DNA from: UBA7398 sp964567545
Lineage (GTDB): Bacteria > Actinomycetota > Actinomycetes > Nanopelagicales > Nanopelagicaceae
Assembly (NCBI GenBank): GCA_964567545.1
Contig: CAZMNB010000001.1
Span: forward strand, 1 to 64,000
DNA length: 64,000 nt
Direction: 5' to 3'
The position numbers were made by a program, and so were the translations under genes. Position 1 is the stretch's first letter; every line of letters begins with the position of its first letter. Positions 52,058 through 61,207 of this stretch are shown here, one piece after another. The notes under the pieces were generated by a model, which searched no databases, was not told the origin of the DNA, and worked only from the letters and a program-made list of their open reading frames with translations.

Positions 52058-53460
52058 TATTTGTTATCCCCACTCTCCTTTCGTTGCAACAACGCCAGAA
52101 ACATAGCATCCGTACCATGTAGATGAGTCCAAAGCTGGAACATTCCGTCGGCCTGAATTGCGGAAGCGTATTTTCCGGTGGCAACGCCAGTTGGTATTGG
52201 TGCTAGTTCAAAATCCCGATGGGTTCTGAGAAACTCTTTTACTTGAAACCTAGTTTCGTTCAAATGCGGCGAGCAAGTTACATAGGCAATCAATCCGTCA
52301 GATTGTAAAACTTCACTAGCGCTATGTAGTAATTCTTTCTGAAGCTGCATTAGGGATTTAAGGTCATTAATCGAACGTCGCCATCTGGTTTCCGGCCTTC
52401 TTCTTAACGCACCAAGTCCAGTACATGGTGCGTCGATAAGAATGCGATCAAAGAGATAATCGGTTCTGGCATAACCATTCTCGGCTAGTTCACGACCATC
52501 TAAGGAGATAACTTCTCCCGATTTTAAAACCTGACGAACCAGTTCAGCTCGAGGTTGCGATATTTCGTTTGCCAGAAAAAAATCAGATCGTGTGGCAAGT
52601 AACGCGCTCAATAAAGCGCTCTTACCACCGGGCCCCGCGCACATATCTAACCAACGCAATTGATCAGTAACTCCATTTGCGGTTGCGTGAAATATCTCGG
52701 TTACTAATTGCGAACCGTAATCTTGAACTCCCGCTCTCCGCGACTTTATCTCGGAAAAAAGGCCGGGGTTTCCATCAAATGTTGCAGCGAAATTACTATC
52801 TGCTAGCGCTACCGCACCTTCGTTAATCAAATCTGCTACCGTGCTGAAATTTGGCCAGGCGACCAAGGTTGGCTGCGCTGGAATATTGTTCGCCGCCAAT
52901 AGCTGTACAACCTTTTCGTAATCTTTTAAATGATCCAAGTAAGCTGAAATTATCCACTCTGGATGCGAGAATTCATTTGCTAAATATGTAATTTTATCTG
53001 CTTGCCCCGCCAGATTGAGTTCCTTAACCTCTTGCGGAATTAAATTTGTCATATTCCGTAATACCGCATTCACAAAAGATCCGCTGGATTCACCTGCAAC
53101 TTTTCTAGCCAATTCAACAGTCGCTGAAACCGCGGCGTGGTCTGGAATTCGCATTTCGTATATCTGATGCACCCCAAGCCTAAGCGAAATCAAAACTTTG
53201 GGGTCAATTTGTGTCAATGTTCGTGCGGAACTTTGGCCAATTCTGAAATCGTGTTTACCCTGCATTCGCAGCGTTCCATAGACCAATTCCGTTACAAAAG
53301 AGCGATCTCGCGGATCCAATCCTGAGTTTTCTAAACGTTTCGGCAGGAGTAAATTGCTATATCCGCCTTCGAAGGTAACTGAGTAAAGCGTCTCATAAGC
53401 AATTAGCCGAGGAAGATCCGGATTCGGTTTCGTAAAATTACGTTTAACCGGCTTATCCAA
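52057..53460 (-). CDS. rsmB: 16S rRNA m5C967 methyltransferase RsmB
   Basis: A 467-residue RsmB/Sun protein. N-terminal NusB-like helical domain (residues 10-150, RFVTELVYGTLRMQGKHDFR-like), then a SAM-binding domain with DMCAGPGGKSALLSALLA near 270, motif IV DAPCTGLGALRRRPE near 345 and motif VI VTCSPHLNETRF near 400, each with the conserved Cys. It overlaps the fmt end by eight bases. The fmt-rsmB-rpe order is standard. Confidence 0.93.
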   Translation of the reverse strand: MDKPVKRNFTKPNPDLPRLIAYETLYSVTFEGGYSNLLLPKRLENSGLDPRDRSFVTELVYGTLRMQGKHDFRIGQSSARTLTQIDPKVLISLRLGVHQIYEMRIPDHAAVSATVELARKVAGESSGSFVNAVLRNMTNLIPQEVKELNLAGQADKITYLANEFSHPEWIISAYLDHLKDYEKVVQLLAANNIPAQPTLVAWPNFSTVADLINEGAVALADSNFAATFDGNPGLFSEIKSRRAGVQDYGSQLVTEIFHATANGVTDQLRWLDMCAGPGGKSALLSALLATRSDFFLANEISQPRAELVRQVLKSGEVISLDGRELAENGYARTDYLFDRILIDAPCTGLGALRRRPETRWRRSINDLKSLMQLQKELLHSASEVLQSDGLIAYVTCSPHLNETRFQVKEFLRTHRDFELAPIPTGVATGKYASAIQADGMFQLWTHLHGTDAMFLALLQRKESGDNK

Positions 53461-54361
53461 AATATTTTCCTTCTTCTATTCGGGCTCCTCGGAACCAATC
53501 AAGGCTATCCATCATTCGTTTACCTTCAGGTGTTACTTTCTCTAATCCGATTGACCCGTCCCCAGTTCCAACGGCAATTGTATTTTCAATTTTCCGTAAC
53601 TCACCTGGGTTTAGTTTCTCTAGCATTTTTCGCGCTCTGTTTATCACAATTCTTGTGGCACCAATTCTGCTCCAAGCACCGGGGTTGGATGTCATGGCGC
53701 GAATATGACAATCAATCTCCGCATTAGATGCATTCCAATCGATCTCAGCATCGGCCTTTGATATTTTTGGCGCTAGATTCCCCCTGGAAAATTGCGGTCT
53801 CGGCTTATTACCCGAAGCAAGTAGATCCAGGGTTTCTAATACCGCACCGCTGCCTAAGACCGATAATTCATCAAGTAGTGAATCTGTGGTTGAGTTGTCA
53901 GCAATTCTTAATTTCTTTTCCACAAAAATCGGACCAGTATCCATCCCGTTATCCAATTGAAAAACGCTAACGCCAGTCTCGCTATCCCCAGATCTAATGG
54001 CCCATTGCACCGGAGCTGCTCCTCGCCATCTTGGCAACAGGGAAAAATGTAAATTCAACCAGCCGTATTTAACTTTTTTTAGAAGTAATTCAGGTATGAG
54101 TTTCCCGTAAGCAATCGTGATTATTAAATCTGGTTCTAATTTGCTTATCAATATAGTTAACTCAGCCATATCTGCTGGTTTAGATATCGCCCTACCCGAA
54201 TCGTTCGCCCATTGCGCAAACTCATTAGATGTTAGATTTCTACCTCGTCCGGCTGGCGCATCCGGAGTGGTAATTAACTCAATTAAATCGTGGTTACTTT
54301 CCTCGATCGCTGAAAGCGTCGGAATTGCGACTCTCGAAGAAGACGCTATTGCAATCCGCAA
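53453..54361 (-). CDS. fmt: Methionyl-tRNA formyltransferase
   Basis: A 302-residue enzyme formylating initiator Met-tRNA with 10-formyl-THF. The formyl-transfer motif includes ITIAYGKLIPELLL, LHFSLLPRWRGAAPVQWAI near residues 103-121 (the usual N-x-H-x-S: here LHFSLLP with upstream WLN) and TGVSVFQLDNGMDTGPI. C-terminal OB-like domain follows. def lies four bases upstream, so peptide deformylation and formylation genes are paired. Confidence 0.95.
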   Translation of the reverse strand: MRIAIASSSRVAIPTLSAIEESNHDLIELITTPDAPAGRGRNLTSNEFAQWANDSGRAISKPADMAELTILISKLEPDLIITIAYGKLIPELLLKKVKYGWLNLHFSLLPRWRGAAPVQWAIRSGDSETGVSVFQLDNGMDTGPIFVEKKLRIADNSTTDSLLDELSVLGSGAVLETLDLLASGNKPRPQFSRGNLAPKISKADAEIDWNASNAEIDCHIRAMTSNPGAWSRIGATRIVINRARKMLEKLNPGELRKIENTIAVGTGDGSIGLEKVTPEGKRMMDSLDWFRGARIEEGKYFG

Positions 54362-54365
54362 TGGA

Positions 54366-54926
54366 CTAAAGTCCTAACCCATTAGTTTGATGTGGTGATA
54401 GTTTAAATTGAGGTGATAATCCATTCTCGGTAGCAGACATGAACCAATCAGATTCACGTATCTCTTTCATGGCTTGTTTACGTAGATTTTTAGGTAATCG
54501 ATCGATAAAGAGAATTCCATCTAAATGGTCGGTTTCGTGTTGCAGCGCCCTTGCTAGCAACTCACTTCCTTCGATGGTTATCGGTTCACCATGCATATTG
54601 AAACCTTTGGCAACCGCCCTTAATGATCGTGGCGTTTCATAGCGCAATTCTGGAAACGAGAGACAACCTTCTTCACCTTCTTGCAATTCTGCACTCAAAT
54701 CAAGTGACGGATTGATTAGATGTCCAAAAACTTCGTCAACATGCCATACAAATACTCTAAGCGGAACACCGATTTGCGGTGCAGCTAAACCCGCACCTGG
54801 CGCTTCAATCATGGTCTCAGTCAAATCCGTAACCAAATTACGTAATTCTTTATCAAAATCGATAACTGCCGTAGCTGGCGTAGCAAGTATCGGATCGCCA
54901 AATAATCTAATCGGTTGCAGCGCCAT
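54366..54926 (-). CDS. def: Peptide deformylase
   Basis: A 186-residue iron/zinc deformylase removing formyl groups from nascent proteins. The three motifs are intact: GAGLAAPQIGVP near residue 43, EEGCLSFPE near 85 and QHETDHLDGILFIDR near 128. The last 20 residues are extra. It has its own leaderless -10 box between priA and def. Confidence 0.95.
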   Translation of the reverse strand: MALQPIRLFGDPILATPATAVIDFDKELRNLVTDLTETMIEAPGAGLAAPQIGVPLRVFVWHVDEVFGHLINPSLDLSAELQEGEEGCLSFPELRYETPRSLRAVAKGFNMHGEPITIEGSELLARALQHETDHLDGILFIDRLPKNLRKQAMKEIRESDWFMSATENGLSPQFKLSPHQTNGLGL

Positions 54927-54938
54927 GTACCAAGTCTA
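54927..54938 (-). promoter_or_regulatory. Leaderless-type -10 box for def
   Basis: On the - strand TAGACT (54938-54933), six bases, then ATG at 54926. Confidence 0.55.
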
Positions 54939-54945
54939 TCTGAGA

Positions 54946-56889
54946 TTAAATCGTAAACGGGTCAACTTGCACCCGTAAACTCGACATGCCTTTAGCACTT
55001 CGATATCGCTTTAAATCATAAACAATCTCTGCCAATTTCGCGCCATCACTAATTGCTACCTTTATGATGATTTTACTATTCAATTTATCTATTTGGGATG
55101 GCCCAAGAATTTCGCACGAAATCGATCTTTCTCGCCGAAATTGTTCCGCAATCAAATTGATCTCTCTGCTCTCACTTTGAATCTCAATAAATCTTGCATA
55201 GGGCGGTAGCGCTAAACTTTTCCGATTTTCCAATTCGTTCCTACTAGATTTAATAGGTATCGATTGCAACAACGATTGGACCTCAGGGTGAGTAACTGGA
55301 AGCGATAAATACACCTCACCGTCTGGAGATAACAAGGTTAATGCGTTTAACCAACGGTAACGAGCTTCCTCTTCACTTCGTAAAAATGGACGATTAAACA
55401 AAGATTTTCCATCAAGTAAAATTATCGCAGCATAACCGCGCTCACTTATTGGTTCACACCCTGGCGTTGCTATAACTAACACTTTCTCATTGGAAATCTT
55501 GTTACGTGGCAATTTGGCATTCGAAGAAATGATTGGAGTTTTTGGGAATGCTTTGCCAAACTCTTCAAGATGCCGCTCGTCGCCTTTCTGAAAGCGATAG
55601 AATTTAGAGCCATCGCACCAATTACATTTCCATTCTGCAAATTTAGTAGAACATAGAACACACTCTGGCGAATTTGAAGTTCTATTCACCACTAATTTGC
55701 CGCCACAACTACAGAGCGCAAGGTTTCTACATTGATTACAGGTAGCTGCCTTAAAATAACCTCGTTCGGCAACCATTACTAGTACTGGCCCGCGACCTAA
55801 ACCACTCCTAATTACTGAAAAAACATTCTTTCGTGAGTAATCCTGGTCTTCTGCAGTGATTTTCAATTTTCGTTTTTGATAAAACTCTGCAATTGGAGTA
55901 AAAAATGGTAACCAGCCACTTTCTACCAACCTGAGTAATTCTAGCGAAGGCGAAACATCTAAAAACCAAAGTGAAATCGGTTCGATATTTGCTCGCAAAA
56001 GCGCAAGATCTCGGGTATTGGTATATGGAGATCTCCGCTCAAAATGTGACGGATCTGATTCGTTTAATATAATGATGCTCTGTAAATTTGAAATTGGCGC
56101 AAAAATTGCCGATCTATTGCCGATAATTAATTGCCCATCCCCACCAAGAATTCTCAAAAAGGTGGTGTATCGATCACTTTTATCCAACGAAGAATCGAAT
56201 CTAAGAAAATTCAATCCTTCAATCAATGACAACTTCTCTTCTAGCCTTGCCGTATCTTTCAGGTCCGGCACGATAACTAAGACATTTCCAAGAGCCAATC
56301 TCTTCAAAATTAACTCAATTAGAATCTTAAATGTATCAACTGCGCTGGGGGCTAAGAGTGCACCATGTTTACTAGCCGATGCAACGGTAATGTTCGTGCC
56401 ATAAATGCTATCCAAAAGATCATTTTTATATAGTTTGCTTTTATCGGAAGTAGTTGAACGAAAAGCGCCTTCTGGAATCGACTTTTCGGTGCTTGCAACT
56501 CTTGGCGGGATCGCGAACCTGATCAATTCATTAGGGTTAGTGCAATACCGAGCTGCAGCGGTTTTTATCAGGCTCCAAATTTGTGGAGTTAACAGAGTCC
56601 GGTTACTAATTATTGAGGCTATCCCCTTTAGCGCAACATCTTCAGTTCTTCGCTCGCGGATAGCAACCACATAACCAGTGGTAATCGTCTTTCCAAAAGG
56701 AATCTTTAACAGTGAACCGAATTTGCATAGGCCATGTTCGGAATCACTCAGAGCGTATGAGTAAGTTCCATCTAAATGAGTTACGGGTGTATCGACCACG
56801 ACTTCCGCAATGAAATTGCTCGTTAACTGGGCGTCGACATTATTTTTAGCCCGTTGCGCGATTAAGCGAAGTGGTCGCAATTGCGCCAC
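54946..56889 (-). CDS. priA: PriA-like primosomal protein without helicase motifs
   Basis: A 647-residue PriA homologue. The N-terminal DNA-binding domain (VVVDTPVTHLDGTYSYAL) and zinc cysteines (CNQCRNLALCSCGG, CVLC, CNWC near residues 375-425) are kept. The place of Walker A reads SASKHGALLAP instead of GxTGSGKT, and the DEAH place reads LNESDPSHF, so ATP hydrolysis is unlikely. Helicase-deficient PriA is known in other actinobacteria, where it may only load or recognise forks. GTG start, six bases after metK. Confidence 0.9.
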   Translation of the reverse strand: MAQLRPLRLIAQRAKNNVDAQLTSNFIAEVVVDTPVTHLDGTYSYALSDSEHGLCKFGSLLKIPFGKTITTGYVVAIRERRTEDVALKGIASIISNRTLLTPQIWSLIKTAAARYCTNPNELIRFAIPPRVASTEKSIPEGAFRSTTSDKSKLYKNDLLDSIYGTNITVASASKHGALLAPSAVDTFKILIELILKRLALGNVLVIVPDLKDTARLEEKLSLIEGLNFLRFDSSLDKSDRYTTFLRILGGDGQLIIGNRSAIFAPISNLQSIIILNESDPSHFERRSPYTNTRDLALLRANIEPISLWFLDVSPSLELLRLVESGWLPFFTPIAEFYQKRKLKITAEDQDYSRKNVFSVIRSGLGRGPVLVMVAERGYFKAATCNQCRNLALCSCGGKLVVNRTSNSPECVLCSTKFAEWKCNWCDGSKFYRFQKGDERHLEEFGKAFPKTPIISSNAKLPRNKISNEKVLVIATPGCEPISERGYAAIILLDGKSLFNRPFLRSEEEARYRWLNALTLLSPDGEVYLSLPVTHPEVQSLLQSIPIKSSRNELENRKSLALPPYARFIEIQSESREINLIAEQFRRERSISCEILGPSQIDKLNSKIIIKVAISDGAKLAEIVYDLKRYRSAKGMSSLRVQVDPFTI

Positions 56890-56895
56890 GGTTAT

Positions 56896-58089
56896 TTATC
56901 CTTTTATCTGAGATTGCAACGCTGCTACGCGGTCAGCTTTCTCCCAAGTGAAGTTTGGAAGTTCACGACCGAAATGACCATAGGCAGCAGTTTTGGCGTA
57001 AATAGGTCGTAACAATTGTAAATCACGAATAATTGCGGCTGGGCGCAGATCAAAAACAGCTAACACTGCATCGGAGATTTGGTTTACTGGCACCTTCTCG
57101 GTACCGAAAGTTTCCACAAATAAGCCAACTGGTTGCGCTTTGCCGATTGCATAAGCAACCTGAACTTCACACCTAGTTGCCAATCCCGCTGCAACCACAT
57201 TCTTCGCCACCCAACGCATTGCGTAGGCAGCGGATCGATCAACCTTCGATGGATCTTTTCCACTAAATGCGCCACCACCGTGTCGCGCCATTCCGCCATA
57301 AGTGTCTACGATGATTTTACGTCCCGTTAAACCAGCATCTCCCATTGGTCCGCCGGTAACAAACCGACCAGTTGGATTGATTAAAACTCGTAAATCCTTA
57401 AACGGCAAGTTAATCTCTTTTAATACGGGATCAATAACTTTCGCTTTCACATCAGGAGCTAATTTTCGTTCCAAATCAATATCGGCCGCGTGTTGGCTAG
57501 AAATTACTACCGTATTCAATGAAACCGGTTGATCGCCATCGTATTCGATTGTGACTTGCGTTTTGCCGTCCGGGCGCAGATACGAAAGTTCGCCCGATTT
57601 CCGAACCGCTGTTAATTTCTCAGCCAATTTGTGAGCTAACCAAATTGGTAATGGCATCAGTTCTGGAGTGTCCGTAGTTGCATAACCGAACATCAAACCT
57701 TGATCGCCAGCACCTTGTAAATCCAATGGATCAACCGATTGCGATACTCGCTCTTCAAAAGCGTGGTCGACACCGGCTGCGATATCTTGGGATTGTTGAC
57801 CAATTGAAATCGAAACTCCGCAAGAGTTGCCATCAAAACCTTTTTCGGATGAGTCGTAGCCAATTTCAAGGACTGTTTCTCTCACTAAACCCATTACATC
57901 GGCATACCCATTGGTTGTCACTTCGCCTGCAACGTGAACTTGTCCAGTAGTAAGTAGCGTTTCTACTGCGACTCGGGAGTTTTTATCTTGACTTAAAAGG
58001 GAATCCAATATCGCATCCGATATTTGGTCCGCCATTTTATCGGGATGGCCTTCAGTGACTGATTCTGAGGTAAATAAGCGTTTAGACAT
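56896..58089 (-). CDS. metK: S-adenosylmethionine synthetase
   Basis: A 397-residue MAT enzyme making SAM from methionine and ATP. N-terminal LFTSESVTEGHPDKMADQIS, the GDQGLMFGYAT hexapeptide-like motif near residue 118 and the P-loop-like GGGAFSGKDPSKVDRSAAY near 268 are intact. It overlaps coaBC by eight bases. Together with metH in the same window it covers two steps of the methyl cycle. Confidence 0.97.
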   Translation of the reverse strand: MSKRLFTSESVTEGHPDKMADQISDAILDSLLSQDKNSRVAVETLLTTGQVHVAGEVTTNGYADVMGLVRETVLEIGYDSSEKGFDGNSCGVSISIGQQSQDIAAGVDHAFEERVSQSVDPLDLQGAGDQGLMFGYATTDTPELMPLPIWLAHKLAEKLTAVRKSGELSYLRPDGKTQVTIEYDGDQPVSLNTVVISSQHAADIDLERKLAPDVKAKVIDPVLKEINLPFKDLRVLINPTGRFVTGGPMGDAGLTGRKIIVDTYGGMARHGGGAFSGKDPSKVDRSAAYAMRWVAKNVVAAGLATRCEVQVAYAIGKAQPVGLFVETFGTEKVPVNQISDAVLAVFDLRPAAIIRDLQLLRPIYAKTAAYGHFGRELPNFTWEKADRVAALQSQIKG

Positions 58090-59296
58090 TGGTATACCTT
58101 AACCGTTCGCTGACACTATCCAGTAATAAATTAGCGAGCGTGTCTTTTGAAACCTCTGCAATTTTGGCAACATCGCCAGCTTGACTCAGCAAATAGCCGG
58201 AAGAGTAATCAGAGCCGAAAATCGCACCTTGATTCACTTGATTAACATAAAGAAAATCGACGCCTTTTGCGGATAGCTTCGCTTTGCCGAAAGTAAGCAA
58301 ATCCGAATCAGTTTCAGCTGCAAAACCAAGAAGTACTTGTCCACTTCTTCGAGTTTTTGCAATGGTCGCCAGAATATCGGGATTGGCTATTAATTCAATA
58401 TTGCCAAGCTTCGATTTCTTAATTTTTTCATCTGAATAGGTATTTGGTTTGGCATCTGCAACTGCCGCACACATTAGTAGCGCATCGTTTTCTGGAAACC
58501 GTTCTCGCACAACTTGATCAAGTTCATCAGCGCTCTCTACGTGAATCGTGGTTATTCCCTCAATATCTGGAAAAGTTGAGTTTGCTGCAACGAGCTCTAC
58601 TTTTGCACCTCGTTTAGCAGCTGCAAATGCCAGCGCATAACCTTGCTTGCCGCTAGATCTATTTCCGATAAATCTAACTGGATCAATCGCTTCTCTAGTA
58701 CCACCTGCAGTTATTAAAATATGTCTTCCAATTAGATCGCAATTACTTTTTGAAATCTCTAGAACTTTTGCAAGTATTTCGGAAGTTTCGGGGAATCTTC
58801 CGATACCAGTCTCGTTTCCGGTCAACCTACCGATGGCAGGTTCTAAAATATGAATTCCGCGAGAGCGGAGCAGCGCAACGTTTGCAACCGTCGCAGGATT
58901 TAGCCACATCTGCGGATGCATTGCCGGAACTAACATAATTGGGGAGGTTGTTGTCAAAACCGTATTTGTTAAAAGATCATCGGCACGACCTGATGCAATC
59001 CGGGCGATCAAATCTGCAGTTGCTGGCGCAATAATTAAGAAATCTGCTTTCTTCCCTAAGGCTACGTGCGGCACCGCTGGAATATCTTCCCAAAGATCAG
59101 TATTAACTTTTCTACCAGATAGCGCTTCCCAAGTGGCTTTGCCAACGAAATTTAAGCTTGATGGCGTTGGTACCACGGTAACTAAAAAACCATGGTCTTG
59201 TAATCTTCGTAGCAAATCGCAGGATTTATATGCTGCGATGCCAGCGCCAATGCCGAGCACAATTTCTCTACCTCGAGGGAAGGTAATCTCTGACAT
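58082..59296 (-). CDS. coaBC: Phosphopantothenoylcysteine decarboxylase/synthetase
   Basis: A 404-residue bifunctional coenzyme A enzyme. CoaC part (residues 1-185): GIGAGIAAYKSCDLLRRL, PAMHPQMWLNPAT with the active His region; CoaB part from about 190: ILITAGGTREAIDPVRFIGN, SSGKQGYALA and the Lys-rich DEKIKKSKLG. Both halves look complete. It lies between rpoZ and metK, the normal actinobacterial position. Confidence 0.95.
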   Translation of the reverse strand: MSEITFPRGREIVLGIGAGIAAYKSCDLLRRLQDHGFLVTVVPTPSSLNFVGKATWEALSGRKVNTDLWEDIPAVPHVALGKKADFLIIAPATADLIARIASGRADDLLTNTVLTTTSPIMLVPAMHPQMWLNPATVANVALLRSRGIHILEPAIGRLTGNETGIGRFPETSEILAKVLEISKSNCDLIGRHILITAGGTREAIDPVRFIGNRSSGKQGYALAFAAAKRGAKVELVAANSTFPDIEGITTIHVESADELDQVVRERFPENDALLMCAAVADAKPNTYSDEKIKKSKLGNIELIANPDILATIAKTRRSGQVLLGFAAETDSDLLTFGKAKLSAKGVDFLYVNQVNQGAIFGSDYSSGYLLSQAGDVAKIAEVSKDTLANLLLDSVSERLRYTNV

Positions 59297-59333
59297 TTTC
59301 TAGTTTTCGTTTAGCGTTTCTTAAAGGTATAAA

Positions 59334-59597
59334 TTAATTCTGAGCGGTTGGTTCAAGGTTTTCAATAGTTAGCAATTCATCATTGATTTCACGGAGCGCT
59401 ATTGAGAGTGGCTTCTCGTGCACGTGTGTTTCAACTAGCGGCCCTACATATTCAAGCAAACCTTCGCCTAGTTGCGAGTAGTACGCATTGATTTGACGCG
59501 CGCGTTTGGCGGCATAAAGCACCAAGCTGTATTTAGAACCAGCTTTATCTAAAAGTTCGTCGATTGGTGGGTTGGTGATGCCATCTACGTTTGCCAC
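59334..59597 (-). CDS. rpoZ: RNA polymerase omega subunit
   Basis: An 87-residue omega subunit. The conserved core NPPIDELLDKAGSKYSLVLY, AAKRARQINAYY is at residues 8-40, with the C-terminal acidic tail of actinobacteria. The GTG start has a strong GAGGAG ribosome site seven bases upstream. gmk precedes it by 46 bases. Confidence 0.94.
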   Translation of the reverse strand: MANVDGITNPPIDELLDKAGSKYSLVLYAAKRARQINAYYSQLGEGLLEYVGPLVETHVHEKPLSIALREINDELLTIENLEPTAQN

Positions 59598-59643
59598 AAA
59601 TTGCTCCTCAGGAAGATATCTCGATTATTGCGTTGAGCTCAAA

Positions 59644-60198
59644 TCACTCAACCGCAGTCGCCAAGGCTACCAGTCCAGCGACCACCTCTTCGACCCGATG
59701 ATTGACCAAGATATGGTCAAACTCCCCCGCTGCCGCGATTTCAGCCTCCGCAAGTGCTAATCGATCTGCAATTCGTTCGGGTTGGTCGGTGCCGCGCGCA
59801 GTTATTCGGGCTTTTAGCTCTTCCCATGATGGCGGCATTAAAAAAATCAATATTGCGCTAGCGCATTGGCTTCGCACTTGTCGCGCACCCGAAATTTCTA
59901 TCTCTAATAAAACATGTTTTCCGGCGGTTAACGCATTTTCAACTTCAATTCGAGGCGTTCCATATCTAGCTCCGGCAAACTCTGCGAATTCTAAAAAAGC
60001 GCTAGCGTCAATCATTGCATCAAATTCAGCGTCAGAAACAAAATGATAGTCAATCCCGGCAATTTCATAAGCGCGTGATTCTCTAGTTGTGTAAGAAACG
60101 CTTAACGAAAATCGGGGATCTTTCCTAATCTCGTTACTGATTGTGCTTTTACCCACTCCACCAGGTCCAGATAACACCAATAACTTGCCGCGCATCAA
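59644..60198 (-). CDS. gmk: Guanylate kinase
   Basis: A 184-residue GMP kinase. P-loop SGPGGVGKSTIS at residues 9-20, the GMP-binding SVSYTTRESRAYEIAGIDYHF near 34-54 and YGTPRIEVENAL near 75. Normal length. It overlaps mihF by four bases (ATGA), so the two are translationally coupled. Confidence 0.96.
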   Translation of the reverse strand: MMRGKLLVLSGPGGVGKSTISNEIRKDPRFSLSVSYTTRESRAYEIAGIDYHFVSDAEFDAMIDASAFLEFAEFAGARYGTPRIEVENALTAGKHVLLEIEISGARQVRSQCASAILIFLMPPSWEELKARITARGTDQPERIADRLALAEAEIAAAGEFDHILVNHRVEEVVAGLVALATAVE

Positions 60199-60509
60199 TT
60201 AATCCCAAATTCAGATTTAATAGCCGCTAATTGTTGTGTCCCTAAACCTTTTACTCGACGGTTCTCGGAGATACCAATTCGTTCCATAATTGCAACTGCA
60301 CGCACTACCCCAACTCCAGGTATTGCCTCCAACATTGATTTAACTCGCATCTTTAAAATCGCCGGACTTTGACTTTGCAAAACTTCAAGGAGTGAAATTT
60401 CACCGCGCTTGATATTTTCTTTAACAATTGCGCGTTCCTGTCTAGCCGCAGCAGCTTTAACCAATGCCGCTTTGCGTTGCTCTAACGACAAAATTGGTGG
60501 CGCTCCCAT
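60195..60509 (-). CDS. mihF: Actinobacterial integration host factor mIHF
   Basis: A 104-residue nucleoid protein of the mIHF/sIHF family, a helix-two-turn-helix protein specific to actinobacteria. It begins PPILSLEQRKAALVKAAAAR and has the conserved core SMLEAIPGVGVVRAVAIMER and VKGLGTQQLAAI at the end. It bends DNA and affects chromosome compaction. Its place before gmk is conserved and confirms the phylum. Confidence 0.95.
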   Translation of the reverse strand: MGAPPILSLEQRKAALVKAAAARQERAIVKENIKRGEISLLEVLQSQSPAILKMRVKSMLEAIPGVGVVRAVAIMERIGISENRRVKGLGTQQLAAIKSEFGIN

Positions 60510-60523
60510 GGCTTAATTAAACC

Positions 60524-61207
60524 TCAAAGCGAAGCAAGAATTGCGGCTGCAGCCTCACCTGGGTTGGTAGCTGCGGTGATTGGTCGACCGATCACTAGAT
60601 AATCAGCGCCATTTGCAATTGCCAGCGCTGGCGTCATTATTCGGGATTGATCACCAGCAACGCTTCCAGTTGGCCGAACTCCTGGGGTAATTAGCGCAAT
60701 CTCCTTTGGAACTTCACTCCGGATTGCGGCAACTTCCAATGGCGAACAAACTATTGCTTGAGCGCCACCCGATATTGCAACTTTTGCAAGTTTAATCGAG
60801 CTCTCCAAAGCGAGATTCTGGAAACCAATCGCTTTAACATCTGCTTCATCTAATGAAGTGAGGATAGTTACTCCAGTTATCTTCGTATTGGGTAGTGCAG
60901 CTACTGCAGCTGCAACCATTTTTGAGCCCCCGGAAGCATGTACAGTTAAAAAATATGGATCAATGCGCCAGATGCTGCCGCACGCACCGGCGACGGTATT
61001 TGGAATATCGTGAAGTTTTAAATCAAGAAAAAGCTCGAAATCGAATTCGTTACGGAGTTCGTTAACGCCATCTAGACCGAATTTAAGAAAGAACTCTAAA
61101 CCGATTTTATAGATTGAAACCGAATTTCTAGTCGCTGCAATCCAAGTTTTTGCTTGTAATATTTCAGTGGTATCTACTGCCAATATAATCGGGGATTTAT
61201 TAACCAT
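60524..61207 (-). CDS. pyrF: Orotidine 5'-phosphate decarboxylase (short type)
   Basis: A 227-residue TIM-barrel enzyme, the last step of UMP synthesis. The catalytic motif FLDLKLHDIPNTV holds Asp-Lys-Asp near residues 60-65, and VTPGVRP and YLVIGRPIT close the phosphate site. It is the short type, as in E. coli, whereas mycobacteria carry a longer type. It overlaps the pyrD end by eight bases. Confidence 0.94.
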   Translation of the reverse strand: MVNKSPIILAVDTTEILQAKTWIAATRNSVSIYKIGLEFFLKFGLDGVNELRNEFDFELFLDLKLHDIPNTVAGACGSIWRIDPYFLTVHASGGSKMVAAAVAALPNTKITGVTILTSLDEADVKAIGFQNLALESSIKLAKVAISGGAQAIVCSPLEVAAIRSEVPKEIALITPGVRPTGSVAGDQSRIMTPALAIANGADYLVIGRPITAATNPGEAAAAILASL

